Assembly (NCBI RefSeq): GCF_000262045.1
Contig: NZ_AJVF01000013.1
Coordinates: 589,868 to 653,867 of the forward strand
Direction: 5' to 3'
Length of the DNA stretch: 64,000 nucleotides
Source of the DNA: Bacillus siamensis KCTC 13613
GTDB taxonomy: Bacteria; Bacillota; Bacilli; Bacillales; Bacillaceae
Part shown: in pieces, positions 1 to 7,920 of the stretch
Layout: each line of letters begins with the position of its first letter
How positions within the stretch are numbered: the first letter of the stretch is position 1
The notes under the pieces: model-generated
What the model was told of the DNA's origin: nothing
Seen by the model: only the letters and a program-made list of their open reading frames with translations
The model's database searches: none
Program-made: the position numbers and the translations under genes

Positions 1-275
1 AATTGCTGCTCTTCATAGCTGAGTGACTGCTTCTTCGGATTTAACACCCGGACGCCCATCATCGTTTTTGCCATCCATCTGGACATACCGAGAGAAATAA
101 AAGAACCGACAAAACCGACGACAAGACTGAACACGAGCAATGCCATCAGATCGACGCGGCCATTTTGTATATACGAGCCGACACCGGTAACGCTTGTAAT
201 AATCGTAAGCACAATTCCGATTGTCGTAATGACCAAAAGGTTCGTTAAAATAAACAGAAATATTCTTTTCGCCAT
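1..275 (-). CDS. htpX: HtpX membrane zinc metalloprotease, N-terminal part (cut by window edge)
   Basis: Only the first 91 codons are inside the window; the gene continues past position 1. The start ATG (complement of 273-275) follows a GGAGG ribosome site. The protein begins MAKRIFLFILTNLLV and shows two N-terminal hydrophobic segments, then the WMAKTMMGVRV..P stretch typical of HtpX before the HExxH catalytic helix, which lies outside the window. HtpX is a heat- and stress-induced M48 protease that degrades damaged membrane proteins. It is divergent from ykrK, whose product is known to repress htpX in B. subtilis. Confidence 0.93.
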   Translation of the reverse strand, partial: MAKRIFLFILTNLLVITTIGIVLTIITSVTGVGSYIQNGRVDLMALLVFSLVVGFVGSFISLGMSRWMAKTMMGVRVLNPKKQSLSYEEQQ

Positions 276-320
276 AATTACCTCCGTCTTTTTTAAGATC
301 AAAAGAACTTATTTAATTAA

Positions 321-348
321 ATTATAAATGATCTGTTTGAAAATGCAA
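321..348 (-). promoter_or_regulatory. Predicted sigma-A promoter of htpX
   Basis: On the minus strand TTGCAT (343-348) and TATAAT (321-326) are separated by 16 bp, upstream of htpX. The -35 box lies inside the spacer of the opposing ykrK promoter, so a repressor bound here could block both. Confidence 0.6.
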
Positions 349-365
349 CAATTTCGACGTATGAT
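337..365 (+). promoter_or_regulatory. Predicted sigma-A promoter of ykrK
   Basis: TTGAAA (337-342) and TATGAT (360-365) are 17 bp apart and about 60 bp upstream of the ykrK start. The promoter overlaps the htpX -35 region on the other strand. Confidence 0.6.
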
Positions 366-423
366 GTTAATGTAATTCTCAGTGATATAAGAAAGTGAAC
401 ACGTAATCAATCAGAGGTGAATT

Positions 424-1125
424 ATGAACACGTTTAAACTGACCCGAACCGATATGGTGCGGCTTCTTTACGCGTTAAAAGGCCAAGGAGACGCAACCCC
501 TCTCCAAATCTTACTGCAATCAGCGGACATGACATTGGATGAAGCGGAAAGCCGGCTGCACATCCCTGAATTTCTGACGAGATTCGAACGAAAAAAAGAG
601 AAAAAGGAATACGGGCTTTCAACAAACGAGATTGTCGAGCTGGGAAACCTGTGCGAGCTGACGTCTTTAAAATCAACCGCTGTTCAAAACTGGGTGAAGC
701 GCGATATTAAAGATTTAATCGGACACCCTTTACTCGGAAAAAAATATACAATTGAACAAGCTGTCATCCTTCTCATTGTACGTGATTTAAAATCAATTTA
801 TGACTTCGAACATATACGCGCCATATTAAAAATCGCTTTTAACACGATCACCGACAGATCAGATGACGTCATCAGCCCGATCAGCTATTATGAGAGCTGC
901 GCCCAGGTAATTGATTATCTTCATCATAAGACAAACCCGCCGATGAAGGAAACGAGCCTGCAGGAGCTTGTTGAACAGCAGACGGACAAGCTCAGAGGCT
1001 GCTTTCAAGAACTCGAAAGCGGGCAATGGAACAATATCAGGGCCATACTCGCGGTTACCGTGCTCTCCGTTTTGACTTTCCATATCCAAGCCTCCGCCTA
1101 CAAAATGACCAGCCATTTATTATAA
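424..1125 (+). CDS. ykrK: YkrK, transcriptional regulator of htpX
   Basis: 233 aa, close to the B. subtilis YkrK length. A DUF1836-type N-terminal region of about 170 residues includes a MerR-like stretch (IVELGNLCELTSLKSTAVQNW, roughly residues 66-86) suited to DNA binding. The C-terminus ends in a hydrophobic segment (RAILAVTVLSVLTFHI). In B. subtilis YkrK represses htpX, with Rok acting as a second repressor. The divergent arrangement with htpX and the overlapping promoters fit that role. Start chosen at ATG 424 after GAGGTG. Confidence 0.88.
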   Translation: MNTFKLTRTDMVRLLYALKGQGDATPLQILLQSADMTLDEAESRLHIPEFLTRFERKKEKKEYGLSTNEIVELGNLCELTSLKSTAVQNWVKRDIKDLIGHPLLGKKYTIEQAVILLIVRDLKSIYDFEHIRAILKIAFNTITDRSDDVISPISYYESCAQVIDYLHHKTNPPMKETSLQELVEQQTDKLRGCFQELESGQWNNIRAILAVTVLSVLTFHIQASAYKMTSHLL

Positions 1126-1141
1126 TTCATACGTTTTTTTG

Positions 1142-1167
1142 CCCCGGTGTCTGCGCCGGGGTTTTTT
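1142..1167 (+). terminator. Rho-independent terminator of ykrK
   Basis: A GC-rich hairpin (CCCCGGTGTCTGCGCCGGGG) is followed by six T residues, 16 bp after the ykrK stop. Confidence 0.9.
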
Positions 1168-1187
1168 CAGGTGCACAACAATTGCCA

Positions 1188-1217
1188 GCATAATCAATAC
1201 CGTTCCGTTTGAAACTA
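1188..1217 (+). promoter_or_regulatory. Possible sigma-G promoter of sspD
   Basis: GCATAA (1188-1193) and GAAACTA (1211-1217) are 17 bp apart and resemble the forespore sigma-G consensus, with an imperfect -10. SASP genes are sigma-G-dependent, which is the main support. Confidence 0.35.
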
Positions 1218-1260
1218 AAACGCGTAAAAACATCTTGCCAGAGAAAAGGAGATGAAAAAG

Positions 1261-1455
1261 ATGGCGAGCAGAAATAAACTCTTAGTTCCAGGGGCTGAGC
1301 AGGCACTTGACCAATTTAAATACGAAGTGGCTCAAGAATTCGGCGTGAACCTTAGCTCTGATACAGCAGCACGCGCAAACGGCTCTGTAGGCGGGGAAAT
1401 GACAAAGCGGCTTGTACAGCAGGCTCAATCACAATTAAACGGCAAAACTCAATAA
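1261..1455 (+). CDS. sspD: Alpha/beta-type small acid-soluble spore protein SspD
   Basis: 64 aa. This is a DNA-binding protein that coats and protects spore DNA and feeds amino acids to germinating spores. Both signature blocks are present: the GPR cleavage region ([12 protein letters not shown], about residues 19-30) and the conserved [13 protein letters not shown] near the C-terminus. The in-frame ATG at 1252 sits directly against the AAGGAG ribosome site (1246-1251). The ATG at 1261 has a 9-nt spacing and gives the family-typical MASRN start, so it is preferred. Confidence 0.96.
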   Translation: MASRNKLLVPGAEQALDQFKYEVAQEFGVNLSSDTAARANGSVGGEMTKRLVQQAQSQLNGKTQ

Positions 1456-1461
1456 TGCAGC

Positions 1462-2631
1462 TTATTCGCCGGGATTTCTCGGCGAATTTTGATGTTTATC
1501 GGCATTCTCCCTTCCGTGCCGGTAGCCGTTCGGGTTCCTTCGGTCTGACGGATCTTCATGGCGCCGATAGGATTCCCAATGTTCATTTCGTTCATGATTC
1601 CAGTAATGATTGTTATACCTCTGCTTAGGCTCTTTGTCATTTCCGTTTTCCTGAGGATTTTGTGTTGGGGGCTGCTCTGTTTCCCCATCTTGTTCCTTCT
1701 GAGTATTTTCCTCTGATCCGGAAACTGCATTTTTTTCATTTTGCTGATTGCCGTCTTGACTGTCCGGCTTCGCATCTTCCGTGCCGGGCGTTGTTTCATT
1801 GTTTTCCGGCTGCTCTGCTGCCTTTTCTTCATCAGGAGCCGTGTTGTCATCAGCCGCCGGTTTTTCTGTGTCCGGCTGCTTATTTTGATCGGTATCTGTT
1901 TCAGTGTTTTTCTGTTCGTTTTCACTATCGTCGGTTTTCTTTTCAGGCTGTTTATCTTCTGTTTTCTTTTCGTTTCTTCTTATGTAGCTGCCTGTTGACA
2001 TCCCTTCCTGTTTTGCTTTTTCCCTTGTTTCCATATCCGATTCAAGAGATTGAAGCTGGTAGGTGCCCTTATATTTTTCAGTCATGTCAGCCAGCTGTTT
2101 TTTAACGCCTTTTTTATATGTATTGTCATCTGTATTTTCGTAAACCGTGGAAATTAAAATCTCTTTTGATTCCTTTACATATCCATGCTTGCTGCAATCG
2201 GTAATAATATTACTGATGACTTCCTTAAAATCGCTGCTTTTCCAGTCTCCGATGTCACTTATGACCTTTTGGGCGTCATGGTTCAGCGGTGTGAGTTCAA
2301 TGACTTCGTATTTGCTGTTTAAAGCCATTTCAATGCTTGGATTAATGTCAAGCGTCATATACGCGTAAGCTTTGTTATCAGAAAAAACCGGGAGCATGAT
2401 TAAAATAAATAGGATAATAGCAGTCATTGTAAACACTCCCAATTTAAAAGGGCGCAGTTTCAGAAGATCAAAAAAGCTGGCCCTTCTTCCCATACGCGTT
2501 TCGCCTTCAAACGTAATTTCCTCTCCAATTTCACAAGCGCGGTGATCATTTTTTGTTTTCAAAAATTGTCCGTCAGGGGTTAGCAACGTGACGAATTTTT
2601 TATTTTTCTCTACTATGATCCCTCTTCTCAT
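1462..2631 (-). CDS. rsgI: RsgI, membrane-bound anti-sigma-I factor
   Basis: 389 aa. The N-terminal cytoplasmic RsgI_N domain (about residues 1-55) binds SigI. One membrane segment follows at about 64-84 (FTMTAIILFILIMLPVF), then an extracytoplasmic conserved region (YAYMTLDINPSIEMALN), and a long low-complexity tail rich in Glu, Gln, Asn, Pro and Thr. In Bacillus RsgI holds sigma-I inactive at the membrane until heat or envelope stress. The gene overlaps sigI by 4 nt, so the two are translationally coupled. The tail is far more variable than the N-terminus, as usual for RsgI proteins. Confidence 0.93.
   Translation of the reverse strand: MRRGIIVEKNKKFVTLLTPDGQFLKTKNDHRACEIGEEITFEGETRMGRRASFFDLLKLRPFKLGVFTMTAIILFILIMLPVFSDNKAYAYMTLDINPSIEMALNSKYEVIELTPLNHDAQKVISDIGDWKSSDFKEVISNIITDCSKHGYVKESKEILISTVYENTDDNTYKKGVKKQLADMTEKYKGTYQLQSLESDMETREKAKQEGMSTGSYIRRNEKKTEDKQPEKKTDDSENEQKNTETDTDQNKQPDTEKPAADDNTAPDEEKAAEQPENNETTPGTEDAKPDSQDGNQQNEKNAVSGSEENTQKEQDGETEQPPTQNPQENGNDKEPKQRYNNHYWNHERNEHWESYRRHEDPSDRRNPNGYRHGRENADKHQNSPRNPGE
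1465..1486 (+). terminator. Weak terminator of sspD inside the 3' end of rsgI
   Basis: The stem TTCGCC/GGCGAA, extended by GGG/CTC pairing and followed by TTTT, lies within the last codons of the convergent rsgI gene. Confidence 0.45.
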
Positions 2632-3383
2632 GAGTGCAACACCCCTTTAAGATAATCTTTTAAATAAATATAATCACCGGAAATAATAATACTCATGGCG
2701 ATGATATATTTTCGGTTCCGTTCGATCGTTTTTCTGCTCACCGACACGAGCTGCTCCAGCTGTTTGACCGGAAGCTGTTTCTTCTGGTGCAAAATAGACG
2801 CCAGCTCTTCATTTTCCACAAGCGTGTAGGCTACCTTAATCGCATTCTGCCTCGCATCTGTATGCTTCGGCGATTGTTCCAGCAGCTCTTTAAAGGACAG
2901 ACCGTATTCTTGCAGCTGCTTCTGAAAAAAAAGAATTTCTTCCCGGCGCTGCTCCTGTTCTATCTGTTTGCGGTATTCATCAATGGAAAGCTCCGCTTCA
3001 ATAAGGCTTTGCGAAGACTCCTGGTCGTCGCCTTCCTGCACATCCATATTGATATGCTGGGCGGCTCTTGCTTCTTTTCTGATATAATCTATTACTTTTC
3101 TTTTTATAATCAGCTCTGCAAATGCAAGCAGCGAATTACCTTTTTCAGCCGAATATTTTTCAATGGCTTCGTTAAACGCGATCAGCCCGATGCTGAATTC
3201 GTCGTCTTTTTCATCTATATATCGTTTACAAACGGATGAAACCGTCTTCGCGATAAAAGGCTTATATTGCTGTATTAAATCGTTCTGCAGATCTTTGTCG
3301 CCTTTTTGTATTTTTTCAACAGATGTTTCAAGCGTTTGCTTCTTTTTTCCCAATTTAAACAAAAGGCTAAGCACTGGTTTCAC
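2628..3383 (-). CDS. sigI: RNA polymerase sigma factor SigI (heat/cell-wall stress)
   Basis: 251 aa, the B. subtilis length. Sigma-70 region 2 is recognisable (LIQQYKPFIAKTV, then DEFSIGLIAFNEAIEKY and IIKRKVIDYIRKEAR). The C-terminal half carries the sigma-I-specific domain with an HTH-like stretch (QLEQLVSVSRKTIERNRKYI). Sigma-I controls mreBH, bcrC and lytE-type envelope genes and its own operon. It is co-transcribed with the anti-sigma gene rsgI. A sigma-I-like promoter and an exact WalR box lie just upstream. Confidence 0.96.
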   Translation of the reverse strand: MKPVLSLLFKLGKKKQTLETSVEKIQKGDKDLQNDLIQQYKPFIAKTVSSVCKRYIDEKDDEFSIGLIAFNEAIEKYSAEKGNSLLAFAELIIKRKVIDYIRKEARAAQHINMDVQEGDDQESSQSLIEAELSIDEYRKQIEQEQRREEILFFQKQLQEYGLSFKELLEQSPKHTDARQNAIKVAYTLVENEELASILHQKKQLPVKQLEQLVSVSRKTIERNRKYIIAMSIIISGDYIYLKDYLKGVLHS

Positions 3384-3509
3384 CTCAGTTCCTCCCTATA
3401 ACTACTCATAATCATAGCTAATTTAGTAGGGATTCGCAAAGGAAGAAAAAGAGAAATCGATTTCATTTGTCTCAATTATGACAAGCCAATAAGACGTACT
3501 ATACATGAT

Positions 3510-3538
3510 TTCGTGCGCTCGGGCAGAATTAAGGGGGT
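3510..3538 (-). promoter_or_regulatory. Predicted autoregulatory sigma-I promoter of sigI-rsgI
   Basis: On the minus strand ACCCCC (3533-3538) and CGAA (3510-3513) form the -35/-10 pair known for sigma-I. The spacer is 19 bp if these exact boundaries are used. Confidence 0.55.
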
Positions 3539-3553
3539 TTTCTCTGTGTTTTT

Positions 3554-3570
3554 TGTAACAAGGCTGTTAT
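3554..3570 (+). promoter_or_regulatory. WalR (YycF) binding site upstream of sigI
   Basis: TGTAAC-AAGGC-TGTTAT matches TGTWAH-N5-TGTWAH at every constrained position. It lies 15 bp upstream of the sigI -35 box but points away from sigI. WalR is reported to activate sigI under heat stress in B. subtilis. Confidence 0.65.
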
Positions 3571-3610
3571 AAAATTGTTATCATATGTCTTAAATGTAAG
3601 CGTTTCAAAT

Positions 3611-3648
3611 AAAAAAGGGAACCTGTTTTTTTAAAAAAACAGTCCCCT
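3611..3648 (-). terminator. Terminator of ykoY
   Basis: On the minus strand a GGGGACTG..CAGGTTCCC hairpin with an A/T-rich upper stem is followed by six T residues, 11 bp after the ykoY stop. Confidence 0.85.
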
Positions 3649-3658
3649 AAGATTCCTT

Positions 3659-4441
3659 TTATGCGTGTTCTCTTTCCGCCGATGCCGCGTCCTGCTCTAT
3701 TTGTTTTCTTCCTGACATAAACCATCCGCAAACCGCAATGGCTGCCAAAACCGTCCAGAAAATGATTTTCCAAGCCGCAGAATGAATAACATCCGCCGGA
3801 ATTACGCCGAGTTCCTCATGAGCCAGAGTATAAAGAGCGAGCTTCACGCCTACCCACCCGACAATAACAAATGCCGCCGTTTCAAGGCTCGGTCTGGTTT
3901 TTAATAAGGAAACAAACATAGACGCCGCAAAGCGCATGATGATTAAACCGATAACACCGCCGGCTAAAATAACGAGAAACTGACCGCCATCCAAGCCGCC
4001 AATGGCAGGAAGCGGCGTTTCCGGAAGCGTTACGGCAAGCGCGACCGCCGCTAAAATGGAGTCAACGGCAAAAGCGATGTCAGCCAGCTCCACTTTCAAT
4101 ACAGTCTGCCAAAATCCGCTCTCTTTCTGCGTTTTCTGCTCTGTGCTATGTTTGAATACATACCGCTTCAGCAAATGACTGACCGCGATGTAAAGGAGAT
4201 ATAAGGCGCCCAGGGCCTGAACCTGCCAGACATTCACCAGAAAAGAAATGGCAAACAGCGACCCGAAACGCAAAATAAATGCGCCCGCCAATCCGTAAAA
4301 TAAAGCCTTCTTCCTTTGTTTTTCCGGAAGATGCTTCACCATCACAGCCATCACCAGCGCATTATCCGCCGCTAAAATCCCTTCCAGCCCGATTAAAACG
4401 AGAAGAACCCATCCATACTCCAATAATAATGCAAAGTCCAA
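3659..4441 (-). CDS. ykoY: TerC-family manganese exporter YkoY
   Basis: 260 aa, with about seven or eight membrane segments. The family motifs are visible: acidic residues in GLEGILAADNALVMAVM (residues 18-34) and ELADIAFAVDSILAAVAL in the middle, which carry the metal-coordinating Glu/Asp pairs. TerC/MeeF/MeeY proteins export Mn(II), loading secreted or membrane-assembled metalloproteins. Control by the upstream manganese riboswitch supports this substrate. The gene is a single transcription unit with its own promoter and terminator. Confidence 0.92.
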   Translation of the reverse strand: MDFALLLEYGWVLLVLIGLEGILAADNALVMAVMVKHLPEKQRKKALFYGLAGAFILRFGSLFAISFLVNVWQVQALGALYLLYIAVSHLLKRYVFKHSTEQKTQKESGFWQTVLKVELADIAFAVDSILAAVALAVTLPETPLPAIGGLDGGQFLVILAGGVIGLIIMRFAASMFVSLLKTRPSLETAAFVIVGWVGVKLALYTLAHEELGVIPADVIHSAAWKIIFWTVLAAIAVCGWFMSGRKQIEQDAASAEREHA

Positions 4442-4497
4442 TCCATTCCCTCCGTTTCATTTCTATCATCCGAGCTTATACCGGCGTTTTTTTACGC

Positions 4498-4632
4498 AAA
4501 AAAGACCTTTGCCGATATAAGGCAAAGGTCTTGCTAGACATGAATGATTGGCATGCCAACAAAGCCGATGGATATGATCCATGAATTGACGACTTTGTTT
4601 CCGGAACATCCGGACGCTACTCCCCTTTGGGA
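4498..4632 (-). promoter_or_regulatory. yybP-ykoY manganese riboswitch
   Basis: Reading the minus strand from 4632, the leader opens with the conserved AAAGGGGAGTAGC block. The central helices and the CATCGGC/ATGCC blocks follow. It ends in a strong intrinsic terminator, ACCTTTGCC..GGCAAAGGT plus six T (4498-4530). Mn(II) binding turns on the downstream exporter gene. Confidence 0.95.
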
Positions 4633-4660
4633 TTTCAAGAAATATTTTGTTTATACGCTC

Positions 4661-4689
4661 ATGATAAAGCCTGTTTCATCATTTGTCAA
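4661..4689 (-). promoter_or_regulatory. Sigma-A promoter of ykoY
   Basis: TTGACA (4684-4689) and TATCAT (4661-4666) with a 17-bp spacer sit just before the riboswitch. The -35 box overlaps the TGA stop codon of ykoX. Confidence 0.8.
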
Positions 4690-5321
4690 CGCTTAACTTT
4701 TTTAACAAATTGAGAAATTTTTTCTGTTTTATCCCGATGCTTTCCTCTCTTTAAAAGCAGATAAAAGACAAGAAGCAAGACAATGAATATACCGAGCGGC
4801 AGCATATATTGATCAAGAATGGAACCGACGCTTTTCCAATTTTCCCCGAGCTTCATTCCGAGGTATACGTAAACAAACGTAATCGGGAGCATCACTGCAT
4901 ATGTATAAAGAGAAAACACCCAGACATTCATTTTCGCAATTCCGCACGGCAGAGAAATCAGCGTCCTGACCCCCGGTATAAAACGGCCGCTGAACGCTAC
5001 CAAACCTCCGTGTTTCTGAAAGAAATGGTCTGATTTCTGAAGAGATTCGGGCTTTATCCATATATACTTTCCATACTTCAGCAAAAACGGCCGGCCCCCC
5101 AGCCTTCCGATTCCATATAAGACCAGCGGACCCGAAACACCGCCGAGCGATCCGGCAATCACGGCTCCGGCAAGCGTCATATCCCCTTTTGACACCCAGT
5201 AGCCTGCAAGCGGAAGTACAATTTCCGCCGGGATGAATTCTATACTCAGCGCCAAAAAAATTCCGGCGTAGGATAAGCTTTTAAACGCTTCTATTATTGA
5301 TATGATAAAACCTTCGATGAT
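4686..5321 (-). CDS. ykoX: DedA-family membrane protein YkoX (start codon uncertain, possibly ATC)
   Basis: DedA/SNARE-associated (VTT) membrane protein. Members act in lipid (undecaprenyl phosphate or phosphatidylethanolamine) flipping and envelope homeostasis. The FIPAEIVLPLAGYW, G..GR and PGVRTLISLPCG motifs are visible, with a final membrane helix and a Lys/Arg-rich tail. The first canonical start is TTG at 5255, but it has no clear ribosome site and would remove the conserved N-terminal helix. The open frame continues upstream (IISIIEAFKSLSYAGIFLAL) to a stop at 5322-5324. A GGAGTG site at 5326-5331 is well spaced for an ATC codon at 5321. The ATC start is inferred; the conservative gene is 4686-5255. 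Confidence 0.8.
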   Translation of the reverse strand: MIEGFIISIIEAFKSLSYAGIFLALSIEFIPAEIVLPLAGYWVSKGDMTLAGAVIAGSLGGVSGPLVLYGIGRLGGRPFLLKYGKYIWIKPESLQKSDHFFQKHGGLVAFSGRFIPGVRTLISLPCGIAKMNVWVFSLYTYAVMLPITFVYVYLGMKLGENWKSVGSILDQYMLPLGIFIVLLLVFYLLLKRGKHRDKTEKISQFVKKVKR

Positions 5322-5455
5322 TTATCACTCCAGGCATTTGTATTCTGAATCTTAAGAAGCATTTTAACACAAAACCTCGAAACTGAAATATTTTTATGCC
5401 GCGCCGATATAAATGAGGATCGTTTCAGATCGGTAGTAGTAGGAGGAATCATCTT

Positions 5456-7861
5456 TTGGAATTACATGTACAATACAATGTCCCGCTTGTCGGGCTATCC
5501 ATCCTGATTGCTTGTCTGGCGGCGTTTACTTCACTTGAAATTTCCAGAAAAATAACGCTCAAAACGGGGATTCACAGTAAGCTGTGGCTGTTTGCGGGTT
5601 CAGTTATCATGGGTTTCGGCATATGGTCAATGCACTTTGTCGGAATGCTTGCCGTTTATATGAACATGCATATGAATTATGAAGCTGTGCCGATGTTCTT
5701 TTCTGCAGCCGCCGCGATTTCCGGATCTTTTGCGGCTTTATACATTGTCAGCCGGAGAATCTTAACATTCAGCCGGCTGATTACCGGATCTGTTTTTATG
5801 GGCGCGGGAATTTCTCTCATGCATTACATGGGAATGTCGGCCATTTCCCGGGTAATGATTATGTATAATCCCTTTTTGTTCTGTATGTCTATTCTGATTG
5901 CCATGGCTTCTTCTTTCATTTCGCTGAAAGTATTTTTCGGTTTGGCAGCGAAAAAACCGACGGAACCTTTTACTTTTCACAAAATCATCGGTTCTGTTTT
6001 CATGGGCGCGGCCGTTTCAGGGATGCATTATACCGGAATGATGGCTGCCTCATTTTATGAAGACATGAGAAAGCCGGAAAACGATATGGAAATTCATTCG
6101 TTTCATTGGTCCGTTTTTATTACGCTGATCATCTTTTGTTTTCAGATGTTATTGTTTTTCAGCTCACATTTCGATCGTCAGTTCTTCCGCCACAATGAAC
6201 GGATGAAAGACCATGAACAGCGGTTCCAATCATTAATCAATCATAATATTGACCCTATTTTCATCCTATCTCCTGACGGTAAAATTCTTTACTCTAATGA
6301 AGCAGGAGCCGAGATGAAACACAATTTCGGACTGGACAGCCAAAATTGGCGCAGGCATATCAGCAGACAGCTGAAAACCTATTTTAAACAGGTAAAAAAA
6401 GAACAGCAGGCCCTGCATATTGATGCTGATCTGAAAACAGACATCGGCTTATTTTATATTAATGTTACCTTTATCCCCGTTTTGGTCGATAACGGACTGG
6501 ACAGTGTATATGTCATCTGCAAAGACATGACCAAACAGCGGAAAGCCGAGAAGGACATTCACCGTATGGCGCATTATGATTCTTTGACAGACCTGCCGAA
6601 CCGCCGGCATGCCGTTCAGCGGTTGACAGAAGTTCTGGAAAGAGATCATTCATTCGGACGCTTGACCGTTGTGTTCTTTCTCGATTTAAATCGGTTTAAA
6701 ATTATTAACGATGCGCTCGGGCACAATGCCGGAGACGGACTTCTTCAATCAGCGGCTCAGAGGCTCTCCTCCATCATCCCGGATAATGGTTTTATCGCCC
6801 GTCTTGGCGGTGATGAATTTATTATTATTTTAACTGACGTCCCTTCTGAGAACGATGACATTGATGATTTAGCAAAACAGATCATCCTGCAGTTCGAAAA
6901 ACCGTTTACCATTCAGGAGCATGAGCTGATCACCTCCGTCAGCATCGGAATCGCTGTCTCTCCAAAAGACGGGTCGGACGGGATGGAACTGATGAAAAAA
7001 GCCGATATGGCGATGTACGCCTGTAAAGACCGAAACAAAAGCAAATACAAATATTACTCTGCCCAAATCGGAGAAAAAGAAGCGAAAAAGCTTCGGCTTG
7101 AGATGGAGCTGAGAGAAGCGATTGAGAAAAAAAGGTTCGTCCTTCATTATCAGCCTCAATACAGCTCTTCTGATCAGCTCATCACGGGAGCTGAAGCGCT
7201 TCTGAGAGTGGCCGGCGCGGATGGGAAACTGAAGAATCCCGGAGACTTTATTCAGGCCGCCGAAGAAACCGGGCTGATTATTGACCTCGGCAAATGGATC
7301 ATTACCGAGGCGTGCCGGCAGGCGAAGGAGTGGCATGAAAAAGGATACCACCTTCCAGTCGCCATTAATATTTCGGCCAAACAGTTTCAATCAGAAGAAC
7401 TGGTTCCGTTTATTCAGAAAACACTTTCCCATTACAAGCTTCCTCCCCGGCTGCTTGAAGCAGAAGTGACCGAAAGCATGACAATGGAGGATCACGAGCA
7501 CAGCAAAAAAGTGCTTACCGCACTAACTGAGCTGGGAATCAGTGTAAGCATCGATGATTTCGGAACGGGTCACAGTTCTCTCAGCTACTTGAAGGACTTT
7601 CCGATTCACAGATTGAAAATAGATAAATCATTTATAGATGATCTCCAGACACATCCTAAATCTGCGCAGATCACCGGCGCCATTATTGCCATGGGCCATC
7701 AGCTTTCTCTTCTAGTCGTTGCTGAAGGGGTTGAAACGGCGATGCAAAAAAAGATTTTAGATGAAAAAGGATGCGATTTTCTTCAGGGATACTATTTCAG
7801 CAGGCCATTGCCTCCTGAGGAGATTGAACGGCTCCTCAATGAAGCGCCGCGCCACCCATAA
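5456..7861 (+). CDS. ykoW: MHYT-PAS-GGDEF-EAL c-di-GMP signalling protein YkoW
   Basis: 801 aa, starting with TTG 10 nt after AGGAGG. Domains in order: a seven-helix MHYT sensor (about 5-245) with repeated MH-Y/F-x-GM motifs (MHFVGM, MHYMGM, MHYTGM) proposed to bind copper or a gas; a PAS-like segment (about 250-365); GGDEF (about 375-540) with an intact RLGGDEF active site; and EAL (about 550-795) with the EALLR motif and ESMTMEDHE/IDDFGTGHSS loops. It could therefore both make and break c-di-GMP. In B. subtilis it is also called DgcW. It stands alone between ykoX and the ku-ligD pair. Confidence 0.95.
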   Translation: MELHVQYNVPLVGLSILIACLAAFTSLEISRKITLKTGIHSKLWLFAGSVIMGFGIWSMHFVGMLAVYMNMHMNYEAVPMFFSAAAAISGSFAALYIVSRRILTFSRLITGSVFMGAGISLMHYMGMSAISRVMIMYNPFLFCMSILIAMASSFISLKVFFGLAAKKPTEPFTFHKIIGSVFMGAAVSGMHYTGMMAASFYEDMRKPENDMEIHSFHWSVFITLIIFCFQMLLFFSSHFDRQFFRHNERMKDHEQRFQSLINHNIDPIFILSPDGKILYSNEAGAEMKHNFGLDSQNWRRHISRQLKTYFKQVKKEQQALHIDADLKTDIGLFYINVTFIPVLVDNGLDSVYVICKDMTKQRKAEKDIHRMAHYDSLTDLPNRRHAVQRLTEVLERDHSFGRLTVVFFLDLNRFKIINDALGHNAGDGLLQSAAQRLSSIIPDNGFIARLGGDEFIIILTDVPSENDDIDDLAKQIILQFEKPFTIQEHELITSVSIGIAVSPKDGSDGMELMKKADMAMYACKDRNKSKYKYYSAQIGEKEAKKLRLEMELREAIEKKRFVLHYQPQYSSSDQLITGAEALLRVAGADGKLKNPGDFIQAAEETGLIIDLGKWIITEACRQAKEWHEKGYHLPVAINISAKQFQSEELVPFIQKTLSHYKLPPRLLEAEVTESMTMEDHEHSKKVLTALTELGISVSIDDFGTGHSSLSYLKDFPIHRLKIDKSFIDDLQTHPKSAQITGAIIAMGHQLSLLVVAEGVETAMQKKILDEKGCDFLQGYYFSRPLPPEEIERLLNEAPRHP

Positions 7862-7920
7862 GTTTCTACACATGGAACGGACCCGATTATCCACAATAAA
7901 GAAAAAAGGAGTTTTTATTC

